Part shown: positions 16,529-25,549 of the stretch, piece by piece
How the letters are laid out: each line of letters begins with the position of its first letter
Numbering within the stretch: the first letter of the stretch is position 1
DNA from: Methylosinus trichosporium OB3b
Lineage (GTDB): Bacteria > Pseudomonadota > Alphaproteobacteria > Rhizobiales > Beijerinckiaceae
Assembly (NCBI RefSeq): GCF_002752655.1
Contig: NZ_CP023737.1
Span: 2,814,001-2,878,000, forward strand
Length of the DNA stretch: 64,000 bases
Direction of reading: 5' to 3'
Position numbers and translations under genes: made by a program
The notes under the pieces: model-generated
The model's input: the letters and a program-made list of their open reading frames with translations, nothing else
The model's database searches: none
Told to the model about the DNA's origin: nothing

Positions 16529-17962
16529 ATGACCGCGCCGCTCATTCTCTGGTTCCGCCGCGATCTGCGGCTCACGGACAATCTCGCGCTCGCGGCGGCG
16601 GCCACGACGGGCGCGCCGCTCGTCGCTCTGTTCATTCTGGACGAGGACGATGATCCCCCGCTCGGCGGCGCCGCGCGCTGGTGGCTGCATCACAGCCTCG
16701 TCTCGCTCACTCATGATCTGCGCGAGCGCGGCCTGTCGCTGACGCTGCGGCGCGGGCCGTCGGCCGCGAGCCTCACGCGCCTCGTGCCAGAAACGGGGGC
16801 GCGCGCGGTGTTCTGGAGCCGCGTCTATGAGCCCGCGGCGCTGCGGCGCGACGGCGAGATCGAGACGATGCTGCGCGCAAGCGGCGTCGAGGCGCAGAGC
16901 TTTTCCGGCGCGCTGCTGTTCGAGCCCGGAGAGATCCGATCGGCGCAGGGCCGCGCCTTTCGCGTCTTCGCGCCATTCTGGCGCGCCGCGCAGGCGATCG
17001 TCGCGCCGGGCGCGCCGAAGCCGGCGCCGACACGGCTGCGCGCGGCGCCGGCGCCGAGGAGCGAGCGGCTCGAGGATTGGGGATTGACGCCGCGCGAGCC
17101 GGATTGGGCCGGCGGCCTGCGCGACGCCTGGCGGCCGGGCGAGAGCGGCGCGAGAGCGCGGCTCGACGCCTTCGTGGAAGACGGGGTCCGTGATTATGCG
17201 GCGGCGCGCGATTTTCCGGCGAAGGACAATGTCTCGCGGCTCTCGCCGCATCTCCATTGGGGCGAGATCGGCCCGCGGCAAGTCTGGCGCGCGATCGAGG
17301 GGGCCGATGCGCCGCGCGCCGACATCGCCGCCTTTCTGCGCGAGCTCGGCTGGCGCGAATTCTGCCATCACATTCTTCTCGATCATCCGAGCCTGCCCGA
17401 GGCGCCGCTCGATCCGGATTTCGCGCGCTTTCCCTGGGCGCAGGACGACGGAACGCTCTTTCGCGCCTGGGCGCGCGGAGCGACCGGCTATCCATTCGTC
17501 GACGCCGGCATGCGCCAGCTGTGGCTGACCGGCTGGATGCATAATCGCCTGCGCATGATCGTCGCCTCCTTTCTGGTCAAGCATCTGCTGCTGGACTGGC
17601 GCGAAGGCGAGCGCTGGTTCTTCGACACTCTGGTCGACGCCGATCTTTCGAGCAACGCCTTCAACTGGCAATGGGCGGCGGGCTGCGGCGCCGACGCTGC
17701 GCCCTATTTCCGCATCTTCAATCCCGTGCTGCAGGGCGAGAAATATGATGCGGACGGCGCCTTCGTGCGCCGCTTCGTCCCGGAGCTGGCGCGGCTCGAC
17801 GCGCATTATATTCATCGCCCCTGGACCGCGCCGGAGCAAAAGCTGCGCGAGGCGGGCGTTCGGCTCGGCGAGACCTATCCGCTTGCGATCATCGACCTTG
17901 CGGCGGCGCGCCGGCGCGCGCTCGACGCTTTCGACTCTTGTCGCCGCGCGCGGCGCGACTAG
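16529..17962 (+). CDS. phrB: Deoxyribodipyrimidine photolyase (class I CPD)
   Basis: A 477-residue photolyase. The N-terminal Rossmann domain begins LILWFRRDLRLTDNLAL; the FAD-binding domain has WGEIGPRQVW, FLRELGWREFCHHIL, GYPFVDAGMRQLWLTGWMHNRLRMIVASFL and FNWQWAAGCGADAAPYFRIFNP, all typical of light-driven cyclobutane dimer repair. The asparagine-rich ending LSSNAFNWQW fits the CPD class. It starts 16 bp after the exporter permease gene and may be co-transcribed with it. Confidence 0.94.
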   Translation: MTAPLILWFRRDLRLTDNLALAAAATTGAPLVALFILDEDDDPPLGGAARWWLHHSLVSLTHDLRERGLSLTLRRGPSAASLTRLVPETGARAVFWSRVYEPAALRRDGEIETMLRASGVEAQSFSGALLFEPGEIRSAQGRAFRVFAPFWRAAQAIVAPGAPKPAPTRLRAAPAPRSERLEDWGLTPREPDWAGGLRDAWRPGESGARARLDAFVEDGVRDYAAARDFPAKDNVSRLSPHLHWGEIGPRQVWRAIEGADAPRADIAAFLRELGWREFCHHILLDHPSLPEAPLDPDFARFPWAQDDGTLFRAWARGATGYPFVDAGMRQLWLTGWMHNRLRMIVASFLVKHLLLDWREGERWFFDTLVDADLSSNAFNWQWAAGCGADAAPYFRIFNPVLQGEKYDADGAFVRRFVPELARLDAHYIHRPWTAPEQKLREAGVRLGETYPLAIIDLAAARRRALDAFDSCRRARRD

Positions 17963-17999
17963 TTCCCGAGCGAAGGTTTCAAAGCCCGAGGAGATTCCC

Positions 18000-18689
18000 A
18001 TGTCACTGACGATCAGAGAAACCGCCTCGATAGATAGCGGCTACGCCTATGGCGGCGCCGCGGACGCGATCGGCGGCGTCGCCACATTGGTGCTCACCAT
18101 CTGCGGCCTCGCCGGGGTCAATCCGCCGCTGATGGCGGTGATCGCGACGATCGTCTTCGGCGCGGCGCTGCTGATCCACAGCGCGTCGCTGCGCGCGCGC
18201 TATGCGCAGCAGATGATCGACCCGAGCGAGGAGGGCGGCAAGGAGAACTTGGCCGGCGACGGCGGCGGCGCCTTCACCGGAATCTTTCTCGCGGGCGCGG
18301 CCGGCGCCGTGCTCGGCGTGCTGGCGCTGCTCGGGGTCGATTCGGGCGTGCTCGCTCCGGCCGCGGTGATCGCCTTCGGCGCCGCTCTGCTGCTCGCCGC
18401 CGCCTCCGCCCGGCGCATGCATGCGCTGAGCCGAATGGCCGCGAAGACGGGCAACCGCAGCGCCAGAGAGGCGATGGCGGGCGAATTGGCCTGCGGCTCC
18501 GCCAATCTTCAGGCGCTCGGCGGCTTGACCGCCATCGTGCTCGGCATGCTCGCGGTGCTCGGCAATAATTCGAACGATCTTCTGTTCGATCTGATCGCTC
18601 TGCTGACGCTCGCGGTGACGATCATCCTGACCGGCAGCACGTTCAATGCGGCGATGCTGGGCACCGCGAGAAGCTGGACGCGGCTCTGA
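18000..18689 (+). CDS. Six-helix hypothetical membrane protein
   Basis: A 229-residue protein with six predicted transmembrane helices arranged as three hairpins (AIGGVATLVLTICGLAGV / LMAVIATIVFGAALLI; FTGIFLAGAAGAVLGVLALL / VLAPAAVIAFGAALLLAAAS; LQALGGLTAIVLGMLAVLG / LLFDLIALLTLAVTIILTG). Each hairpin shares a G-I/V-L...FGAALL-type pattern, which suggests an internally triplicated fold. No family recognised with certainty. GAGGAG lies seven bases before the ATG. It follows the photolyase gene. Confidence 0.7.
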   Translation: MSLTIRETASIDSGYAYGGAADAIGGVATLVLTICGLAGVNPPLMAVIATIVFGAALLIHSASLRARYAQQMIDPSEEGGKENLAGDGGGAFTGIFLAGAAGAVLGVLALLGVDSGVLAPAAVIAFGAALLLAAASARRMHALSRMAAKTGNRSAREAMAGELACGSANLQALGGLTAIVLGMLAVLGNNSNDLLFDLIALLTLAVTIILTGSTFNAAMLGTARSWTRL

Positions 18690-18692
18690 AAG

Positions 18693-18731
18693 GCTGCGCC
18701 GACCGAGGCTTGTCGCCTCGGTCGGCGCAGC
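18693..18731. terminator. Strong bidirectional hairpin between convergent genes
   Basis: A 17-bp perfect stem (GCTGCGCCGACCGAGGC and complement) with a 5-nt loop lies between the membrane-protein stop and the TonB-receptor stop. No T-tract follows, but its strength and location fit a two-way terminator. Confidence 0.6.
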
Positions 18732-18734
18732 TCG

Positions 18735-20972
18735 TCAGAACTGGAAGTTCACCGAGCCGATGAAGGTGCGCGGCGCGCCGTAATAGGCGAACATCCAGCC
18801 GTCGCTGCGCTCGAAATATTTGGTGTCGGAGAGGTTCTTCACATTGAAGCGGAAGGTCACCTTGTGGTCCTCGATCAGCGTGCGCCAAGCCGCCATCGAG
18901 TCGAACTTCACATAGGCGGGCATCTTCCATGTATTGTCGTCGGCGCCCCAGCGCTCGTCGGAGGCATAGGCGCCGAAGCCGAGCTCCCAGCCCTCCGGCT
19001 GGTTCGGCGCTGTATCCCATTTCGCCCAGATATTGCCGACATGCGGCGCGACGCTGTTGAAGCGATGGCCGGCGAAACCGTTGTTGTTGTCGTCGACGAT
19101 CTTGGCGACGTCGAAGGTGTAGCTGCCGATGACGCTCAGATTTTCGGTGACCTTGCCGGCGATGTCGAGCTCGACGCCGCGGCTGTTGACGACGCCGACC
19201 GGCAGGCTGAGGCCCGGATTGAGCGGATCCGCCTTCAATATGTTCTTCTTGGTGAGGTCGAACAAAGTGACGCTCGCTGTCACATCGCCGTCGAGCCAGA
19301 CGGATTTCGCGCCCGCCTCCCATTGATAGGCCTCTTCCGGCGCGTAGACTTGGCCGCTCGCCGAAGCGCCGTTGTTGGCGCCGAACGAACGCACATAGCC
19401 GCCGAACACAGAAATATTGTCGGTCAGTCTGTAGAGCACGGCGGCGCGCGGCGAGAGTTTCGGCTTGTCGGAATAAGTGTTGAGCGGATAGCCCGTGCAG
19501 CTCGGAAAGCAGCTTTCCCAGTCGCCGCCATAGACGCTCGCCACGGCCGCGGAGGCCTTATCCCAGCGGCCGCCGAGCAGGATTTGCAGGCGATCGTCGA
19601 ACAATGAGATCTGATCCTGCGCATAGACGCCGAAATCCTGCCGGCGAGTGCGCCACAGAACATTGCTGCGCGCGGAATCGGCGAGCTGGTGCAGGATGCC
19701 GGTGAGATTGCCATAAACCGGCGAATAGATGTTGAGCGGCGCCGTCGGCAGGGTGAAGCCGTAATCCCCGACCCAATCGTCCTGATATTTATACCAGTCG
19801 AGGCCGACCAGGGTCTTGTGGCGGAGCGGGCCGGTGATGATCTCGCCGGTCAGATCGAGATTGGTCGAGAGCATGCTGCGCTTCAGCGGATTATGAACGA
19901 AGGTCCGCGTGATGTCGCCGGTGGAGCCGTCCCACCCGCCCCAATTGGCGAGGCCGGTCTGGTTTTCCTCGTGGTCCACATAATGGAAGCGATTGCGCAG
20001 CTTCCAATCCTCGTCGAATTTATATGTCCAGTCGTAGCCATAGAGCGTGCGATGGACGACATAGGGGAAATTGCCCCAGAGCGCCGGATCGCTGACCGAG
20101 AAGTGGCGCGGCAGATTGATCGGATAATTGACGATCCCGGGGACGATATTGACGGGGATCGTGCCGGATCCGTCCGGCGTCGTCTGCTTCTTCTGATAAT
20201 GCTCGAACTGCGCGTTGAACTCGAATTGCTCCGTCGGGCGGAAGGTGAGGAACAGCGCCGCCGCGCCATTGTCGCGATGATCGAAATCGGTGAAGGAGTC
20301 GGAACGGTCATAGGCGCCCATCAATCGGAACAGCGCCGTCTTCTCTTTGTCCACGGCGCCGGTGATGTCGACGGTGGTGCGGGCGAGCCCCCAATTGCCG
20401 ACTTGCTGGTTGAGCTCCGCCTTGAATTCTTCTTGTGGACGCTTCGTGACCACATTGACGAAGCCGCCGGGCTCGATGCGCCCATAGAGGACCGAGCCGG
20501 GGCCTTTGACGATCTCGACGCGCTCGGTGAAGGCGATCTCCTCGCCGCCGATGAGTCCTTCGAGCTTCAGCCCATTGCGCCAGGTCATGCCATACCCGCT
20601 GGTGAAGCCGCGGATCAGATATTGATCGTAGAAGGTCCCGGTCGACGCCTGCACGCCGGAGACGTTCTTGACCGCCTCCATCGTGTCGAGGACTTGCTTG
20701 TCGACGATCACCTCGCGCGGGACAATCTGCACGGCGACAGGCGTGTTCAAGAGCGGCGTGTTGGTCTTGGTGGCGCCGAAGGCGGTGGTGCGGCGATAGC
20801 CGGTTTCCGTGTCCGCGGGCGAGCCGCTGAGGCTCTGCTTGCCGCTGGACGGGGCGCCGGAGCCGGCGACGTCGATGGCGGGCAGAGCCTCCTGCGCCGA
20901 GGCATGAGCGGAACAAAGCGAGATCATCAGCGCGCAGGCGGAGGCGCCTCGCGGCAGGTCGAAGGGTCGCAT
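18735..20972 (-). CDS. TonB-dependent siderophore receptor
   Basis: A 745-residue outer-membrane receptor: signal peptide (about 1-27, AHASAQ), a plug domain (TPLLNTPVAVQIVPREVIVDKQ, VQASTGTFYDQYLIRGF, VEIVKGPGSVLYGRIEPGGFVNVVTKRP) and a 22-strand barrel ending in the characteristic aromatic SVNFQF. The GRxEPGGxVNVVTKRP form is typical of ferric-siderophore receptors (FhuA/FcuA-like). There is no N-terminal STN signalling domain. AGGAGATATTC precedes the ATG. It follows a His/Cys-rich membrane protein gene by 77 bp on the same strand. Confidence 0.92.
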   Translation of the reverse strand: MRPFDLPRGASACALMISLCSAHASAQEALPAIDVAGSGAPSSGKQSLSGSPADTETGYRRTTAFGATKTNTPLLNTPVAVQIVPREVIVDKQVLDTMEAVKNVSGVQASTGTFYDQYLIRGFTSGYGMTWRNGLKLEGLIGGEEIAFTERVEIVKGPGSVLYGRIEPGGFVNVVTKRPQEEFKAELNQQVGNWGLARTTVDITGAVDKEKTALFRLMGAYDRSDSFTDFDHRDNGAAALFLTFRPTEQFEFNAQFEHYQKKQTTPDGSGTIPVNIVPGIVNYPINLPRHFSVSDPALWGNFPYVVHRTLYGYDWTYKFDEDWKLRNRFHYVDHEENQTGLANWGGWDGSTGDITRTFVHNPLKRSMLSTNLDLTGEIITGPLRHKTLVGLDWYKYQDDWVGDYGFTLPTAPLNIYSPVYGNLTGILHQLADSARSNVLWRTRRQDFGVYAQDQISLFDDRLQILLGGRWDKASAAVASVYGGDWESCFPSCTGYPLNTYSDKPKLSPRAAVLYRLTDNISVFGGYVRSFGANNGASASGQVYAPEEAYQWEAGAKSVWLDGDVTASVTLFDLTKKNILKADPLNPGLSLPVGVVNSRGVELDIAGKVTENLSVIGSYTFDVAKIVDDNNNGFAGHRFNSVAPHVGNIWAKWDTAPNQPEGWELGFGAYASDERWGADDNTWKMPAYVKFDSMAAWRTLIEDHKVTFRFNVKNLSDTKYFERSDGWMFAYYGAPRTFIGSVNFQF

Positions 20973-21049
20973 GAATATCTCCTGAGGCGGCGTCTGCCGC
21001 AGCGTTCGGGACGAGAAGCGGGCCGCTCGAGGCGGCGATCGTTTCGATG

Positions 21050-21463
21050 TCAGTCGAACGCGGGAGGAGCTTGTGCGGTCCAGGAACTGCCCCAGCCGCT
21101 GGTCGCTTCGATCGCGACAGGAACTGCGCGCGCCGGGTCGATGGCGCGCCCATGCGCGATGCAGGTGAAGGTGACGGACACCCCGCCATTCGGGACCAAA
21201 GCCTGCCCGGCGCAGGGCGAGCCGAGGCAGAAGCGGCAGGCGTCGGAATGATCCCCGCCCCCGTGGAGCGGAAGCTTGTCGAGGCTCGCGACACGGCAGC
21301 CCGCGAGCGCCTCGCCGACATGCGCGCCGGGGTCGGCGAAGACGCGGGCTGCGGCGGTGGAGAGCAGCGACGGCAGCAGAGCCAGAATCGCGACGAGGGC
21401 GAGGACGAGCGAGGCCCGCCACACGCCGGAGCGTCGGAAATGGGAGCTGCGCGCGATCGTCAT
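21050..21463 (-). CDS. DUF2946-like His/Cys-containing membrane protein
   Basis: A 137-residue protein with one N-terminal hydrophobic helix (SLVLALVAILALLPSLL) and a periplasmic part carrying HGGGDHSDACRFCLGSPCAG, a cluster of His and Cys that could bind metal. This resembles the DUF2946 family, which is commonly encoded next to TonB receptors in Proteobacteria. The role is unknown; metal sensing or delivery is a guess from context. A second protein of similar layout lies at 56939-57388 beside the other receptor system. Confidence 0.6.
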   Translation of the reverse strand: MTIARSSHFRRSGVWRASLVLALVAILALLPSLLSTAAARVFADPGAHVGEALAGCRVASLDKLPLHGGGDHSDACRFCLGSPCAGQALVPNGGVSVTFTCIAHGRAIDPARAVPVAIEATSGWGSSWTAQAPPAFD

Positions 21464-21709
21464 GAGTGTTCCGTGACCTCAACGCCATCGTCGAACGCCC
21501 GCACGCCTCATGTGGAAGGCCTGTGCCGACAAAGAGGACGCTACGTGGCGAAAGTCGTGAAAACCTCATAAGCAATCAAAAAAGCCCACAGAAGCTCCGT
21601 ATGTTGCAGAATAGCCACAGGTCGAGCCGGGGCTGGCCAAGGGCCCGGGCTTCGTGAGAAGAGCGCGCGCCCGGCCGAGTCCGGGGGAACGGAGCAGGGA
21701 GCGGCGCCC

Positions 21710-22402
21710 ATGCGCATTTTGCTGGTCGAGGATCATGCGCCTCTGGCGAAGGAGGTGGCGTCGAAGATCGAGCGCGCCGGCTATGGCGTCGACACGGTCG
21801 GCGCGATCGAGGGCGCGATGCTGGCGCTCGACGACTGCGTCTATTCGGTCGCCCTGCTCGATCGGCGCCTGCCGGACGGCGACGCCATCTCGATCATTCC
21901 GCGCATTCGCGAGAAGCAGCCGCAGATTCGCATCATGATGCTGACGGCGCTCGACGCCGTCGACGAGCGCATCGACGCGCTGGAGGCCGGCGCCGACGAT
22001 TATCTGACCAAGCCGTTCAACCTCGACGAATTGATCGCGCGCATCCGCGTGCAGCTGCGCGGTCGCGGGCAGACCGCCTTGCGCCCGGTGAGGATCGGGG
22101 GGTTGTCCTTCGATCTCGATCAGCGCGTCGTCACGGTGCGCGGCGAGGATGTGGTGCTGGCGCGCCAGGAGCTGCTGTTGCTCGAGGCGCTGGTGCGCAG
22201 CGCCAATCGCATCGTCTCGCGCGAGACGCTCTATGCGCATCTCTACGGGCGCGGCATGGAGGTGCAGGAACATGCGTTGACCTCGCTGGTCTCGCGGCTG
22301 CGCGCCCGTCTCGCCGAGCTAGACGCCGGCGTGGAAATCCGTTCGGCGCGCGCGCTCGGCTATCGCATCAAGGAGGCGCGCAGCGCCGAGGACGACGTGT
22401 GA
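21710..22402 (+). CDS. OmpR-family response regulator (system 1)
   Basis: A 230-residue regulator: receiver domain with LLVEDH, phospho-acceptor Asp in VALLDRRLPDGD, conserved T in MLTALDA and K in DDYLTKPFN; then a winged-helix DNA-binding domain (VVLARQELLLLEALVR...RLRARLAELDAG...ALGYRIKE). The QE before LLLLEAL and the A in place of R of the usual winged-helix motif are ordinary variation. It overlaps the kinase start by 4 bp. It is divergent from the TonB receptor operon, so that operon is a likely target. Confidence 0.92.
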   Translation: MRILLVEDHAPLAKEVASKIERAGYGVDTVGAIEGAMLALDDCVYSVALLDRRLPDGDAISIIPRIREKQPQIRIMMLTALDAVDERIDALEAGADDYLTKPFNLDELIARIRVQLRGRGQTALRPVRIGGLSFDLDQRVVTVRGEDVVLARQELLLLEALVRSANRIVSRETLYAHLYGRGMEVQEHALTSLVSRLRARLAELDAGVEIRSARALGYRIKEARSAEDDV

Positions 22403-23775
22403 CGACCGCGCCGTCCCTCGTTCGTCGCACCGTCGGCTATTTGGTTCTTTCGCAGCTCCTCGCCTATCTCATCGGCTGGGGCGTTCCGATCCTGCTCGGA
22501 TTGCTCGACATTGGCCAATACGCGATCTCCTACGACGAGCTGGCCAGCGCGCGCGCGGAAATGCTGATCCAATCATCTCTGGTGCGCGGTTCCGACGACA
22601 TCGTCAGGATCGACCCGGCGCCGGGGCTCGCCGAGGAGGCGCGCCGAAACCCTCGCTTCAAATACGCCGTGTTCGATTTCGTCACTGGAGCGCCGATTCC
22701 GGGCTCGTCTCCAGAGCTCGTCGCGACGCTCGCGAAGATCATCGACATCAGCTCCGAGCATGCGCATTTCGTTCTACCGGGCGATCCGCGCTCGCCGGCG
22801 CTCGGCTTCATGGCGACGAGCTGGACGCGCTACGGCAAGATGCATATCGCGCATTATTGCCTGCAGGTGCGCCCGATCGACGCGCTGCTGCAGTCGATCG
22901 CCAATTTCGAATGGTATTGGAGTTATGTCGGCGCCGCTATGGCGACATCGGTCCTGGCCGCCTTCATCGCCGTGAGGCGCGGCTTGCAGCCGCTGCGCGC
23001 CACGATGGAAGAGGCCGCGCGAATCGACATGAACTCGCTCGACCAGCGCCTCGCGACCAATAATGTTCCGATCGAGATCACGCCGCTCGTCGACGCCGTC
23101 AACGAGGCGCTCAGCCGGCTCGCGGCGGGCGTCGCGCGGCAGCGGCGCTTCACCGCCAACGCCGCGCATGAATTGCGCACGCCGCTCGCCATCATGCGCG
23201 CGCGGCTCGAGAATGCGCGCGAGACCGCGCTCAACAACGAGCTGCTCGTCGACGCCAGCCAATTGCGCTCCATCGTCGAGCAGATGCTGATGGCGGCGCG
23301 GATCGCCGAAGGCCAGGTTTCGCTGGACGAGGACGTCGATCTTTGCGCGACGACGCGCGAGGTGGTCACCAATATGCTGCCGCTCGCCATGGACGTCGAC
23401 CGCTTCATAGATTTCGAGGAAAGCGGCGCGCCCGTCATCGTGCGCGGCAACCGGCGCGCCATCGAATCGATCGTCGCCAATCTCATCGACAATGCGTTGC
23501 GCGCCGAGCCCGCCGGCGGAACCGTCATCGCACGCGTTCTCGCGGACGCAGGCATAGAGGTGATCGATCACGGCGCCGGCGTCGCCGAGAGCGATCGCGA
23601 GCTGATCTTCGAGCCGTTCTGGCGCAAGAGCGAGGCGACGCCCGGCACCGGGCTCGGCTTGTCCATCGCGAGAGAGCTGATGGAGGCGCATCACGGCCGT
23701 ATCCTCGTGGAGACGACGCCGGGCGGCGGAGCGACGTTCAAAATTTGGTTTCCGGTCGCGTTGTCGGCGCGCTGA
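22399..23775 (+). CDS. Sensor histidine kinase (system 1)
   Basis: A 458-residue membrane kinase: transmembrane helices near residues 12-35 and 175-197 bracket a periplasmic sensor of about 140 residues (contains FVTGAPIPGSSPELVATL). A HAMP-like linker follows, then the H-box FTANAAHELRTPLAIMRARL, N-box NLIDNALRAEPAGG, and G-boxes VIDHGAGVAESDRELIFEPFWRK and GTGLGLSIARELMEAHHG. It pairs with the upstream regulator. The sensor domain is homologous to that of the kinase at 36788-38197 and has no assigned ligand. Confidence 0.92.
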   Translation: MTTAPSLVRRTVGYLVLSQLLAYLIGWGVPILLGLLDIGQYAISYDELASARAEMLIQSSLVRGSDDIVRIDPAPGLAEEARRNPRFKYAVFDFVTGAPIPGSSPELVATLAKIIDISSEHAHFVLPGDPRSPALGFMATSWTRYGKMHIAHYCLQVRPIDALLQSIANFEWYWSYVGAAMATSVLAAFIAVRRGLQPLRATMEEAARIDMNSLDQRLATNNVPIEITPLVDAVNEALSRLAAGVARQRRFTANAAHELRTPLAIMRARLENARETALNNELLVDASQLRSIVEQMLMAARIAEGQVSLDEDVDLCATTREVVTNMLPLAMDVDRFIDFEESGAPVIVRGNRRAIESIVANLIDNALRAEPAGGTVIARVLADAGIEVIDHGAGVAESDRELIFEPFWRKSEATPGTGLGLSIARELMEAHHGRILVETTPGGGATFKIWFPVALSAR

Positions 23776-23882
23776 GGCTATTTCGCGTTCGCTTTTCGTG
23801 CGCCGATGCGTCACGAGTAGCCGCAACGATTGGGCGGCGTCTTATGAGGAGCGAAGCGACGTAACAACAAAGGGGCCGCCCT

Positions 23883-23919
23883 GCGGCTCTGGATTGCTTC
23901 GCTCCGCTCGCAATGACGG
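23883..23919. repeat. Intergenic repeat, copy 2
   Basis: Second copy of the 37-bp unit at 11897-11933, here between the kinase gene and the MFS gene. Confidence 0.7.
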
Positions 23920-23994
23920 CCCGACTTCCGTCGGCTCACGCAGAGACAGCTGCTCACATCGTGGTGACGCAGTCGAATGAATGCTATTCCCACC

Positions 23995-25230
23995 TCACGC
24001 CTTTGCGCCTTCCGGGGAGCGGCCGCGCAGGGCCCGCTGCGCGATGACGAGGCTCGCGCCGAGCAGGAGCGCCGCGATCAGATAGCCGGCTCCCGAAAAG
24101 GCGTCCGCTGCGATGGATGCCGCCAGAATCTGGGAGAAGAACAGCGGGCCGACCATGCCGGAGACGCCGCGCAGGCTCGCCAGCGCGCCCTGCAGCCGGC
24201 CCTGTTCCGAGGCGCCGGCGACCCGTGTCGCGATTCCCTGGAAGGAGGGATTGGCCATGGCCCAGAGCGCGATCAGCGGCGGCGCCGCCATGAAGATCCC
24301 GCCGGTGGGCGCGAGGCCGTAGACCGCGAAGCCGGCCGCGCCGAAGCCGAGCGCGGCGACCAGAGTCGCGCTCTCGCCGAAACGCTTCACCGCCGGCCGC
24401 ACCAGGCCGCCGGACACGATCGTCTGAGACACGCCGACAATGGCCAGCGCCCATCCCGTCGTCGCCGCATCCCAATGATAGCGATATTGCGTGTAGAGCA
24501 CGAACAGGCTCGGCAGCGATTCATGGGCGAGAAAGGAGAGGAAGATCGCCACGGCGAGCAGAGCGAGAGCGCGATCCCGGCGCAGGAAATCGAGCGAGCC
24601 GATCACATTGGCGCTGCGCCACAGCACGGTGGCGGTGCGGCTTTCCGGCGCGAGCGATTCCGGCAGGATGAAATAGCCATAGGCGGCGTTGAGCAGGCTG
24701 AGGCCGGCCGCGACCCAGAAGGGATAGCGCAGATCATGCGCTCCGAGCAGGCCGCCGATCGCCGGACCCAGAATGAAGCCGACGCCGAAGGCGGCGCCGA
24801 TGAGGCCGAAGCGGCCGGCGCGCTGCTCCGCCGGCGTGACGTCGGCGATATAGGCGGTCGCCGTCGACAGGCTCGCCGCGGTGACGCCCGAGATCAGCCG
24901 GCCGGCGAACAGGAAAGGCAGCGACGGGGCGAGCGCCATGAAGATATAGTCGAGCCCCATCCCGAGATTGGAGAGCAGCACCACCGGCCGCCGGCCGAAA
25001 CGATCGGACAGCGCGCCGAGGACGGGCTGAAACAGGAATTGCATGAACGCCCAGGCGAAGCTGAAGACGCCGGCGATCGAGGCGGCGCGCTGCAGGTCGC
25101 CGCCCTCGAACTCGACGATGAGCTTTGGAAGCACCGGCACCATGACGCCGAGGGCGAGCATGTCGAGCGCGACTGTGACGAGGACGAAGGCGAAGGCCGC
25201 CTTGCCCGGACGCTTGAACAAAGATGACAT
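23995..25230 (-). CDS. MFS efflux transporter, TetA-like
   Basis: A 411-residue transporter with twelve hydrophobic segments. The family motifs are present: [17 protein letters not shown] in helix 1, the loop motif [19 protein letters not shown] after helix 2, [35 protein letters not shown] in helices 4-5 (antiporter motif). This matches the TetA group of drug:proton antiporters; such homologues on chromosomes often export siderophores or other small metabolites. It is encoded immediately beyond the NRPS gene on the same strand (319 bp apart) and could export the peptide, which is an inference from location only. Confidence 0.85.
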   Translation of the reverse strand: MSSLFKRPGKAAFAFVLVTVALDMLALGVMVPVLPKLIVEFEGGDLQRAASIAGVFSFAWAFMQFLFQPVLGALSDRFGRRPVVLLSNLGMGLDYIFMALAPSLPFLFAGRLISGVTAASLSTATAYIADVTPAEQRAGRFGLIGAAFGVGFILGPAIGGLLGAHDLRYPFWVAAGLSLLNAAYGYFILPESLAPESRTATVLWRSANVIGSLDFLRRDRALALLAVAIFLSFLAHESLPSLFVLYTQYRYHWDAATTGWALAIVGVSQTIVSGGLVRPAVKRFGESATLVAALGFGAAGFAVYGLAPTGGIFMAAPPLIALWAMANPSFQGIATRVAGASEQGRLQGALASLRGVSGMVGPLFFSQILAASIAADAFSGAGYLIAALLLGASLVIAQRALRGRSPEGAKA

Positions 25231-25549
25231 GGGGGCGCGTTGATCCTGAAGCTCTCGTGGCTTCGCCAATAGCGCAAATCGACGCCCTTGTGCAAGAAAA
25301 CGAGACAGAAGACGGGCCTGGCGGGCCGCGGCGGCCGCTCTTTCGCCGCCCTCGCGCGCGGCTCCACGCCTTGGACCATGCTCTCGATATCGACCGACCT
25401 CCAAGACTCCGCGCGACCACAAGCAGCCGCGAGAGCCGTTTCCGATCGGAGCGGACAAGGCTTTCGCGTCCTTTTTTGGTGAATCACGGCGGCTGTGCAG
25501 CAGTGATCGCTGATGTCCCGTGGACGCCGGCCGGCCCCCGCGCATGAGG
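25231..25549. other. Region between NRPS and MFS genes, no gene seen
   Basis: This 319-bp stretch lies after the NRPS stop and before the MFS start, both on the minus strand. Overlapping short frames in several directions are not supported. It should hold the promoter of the MFS gene, but no clear boxes were recognised. Confidence 0.5.

Noticed and set aside
16454..18001. A 515-codon minus-strand frame opposite the photolyase gene
   Set aside because: Same reason: the photolyase on the other strand has full family motifs and this frame has none.
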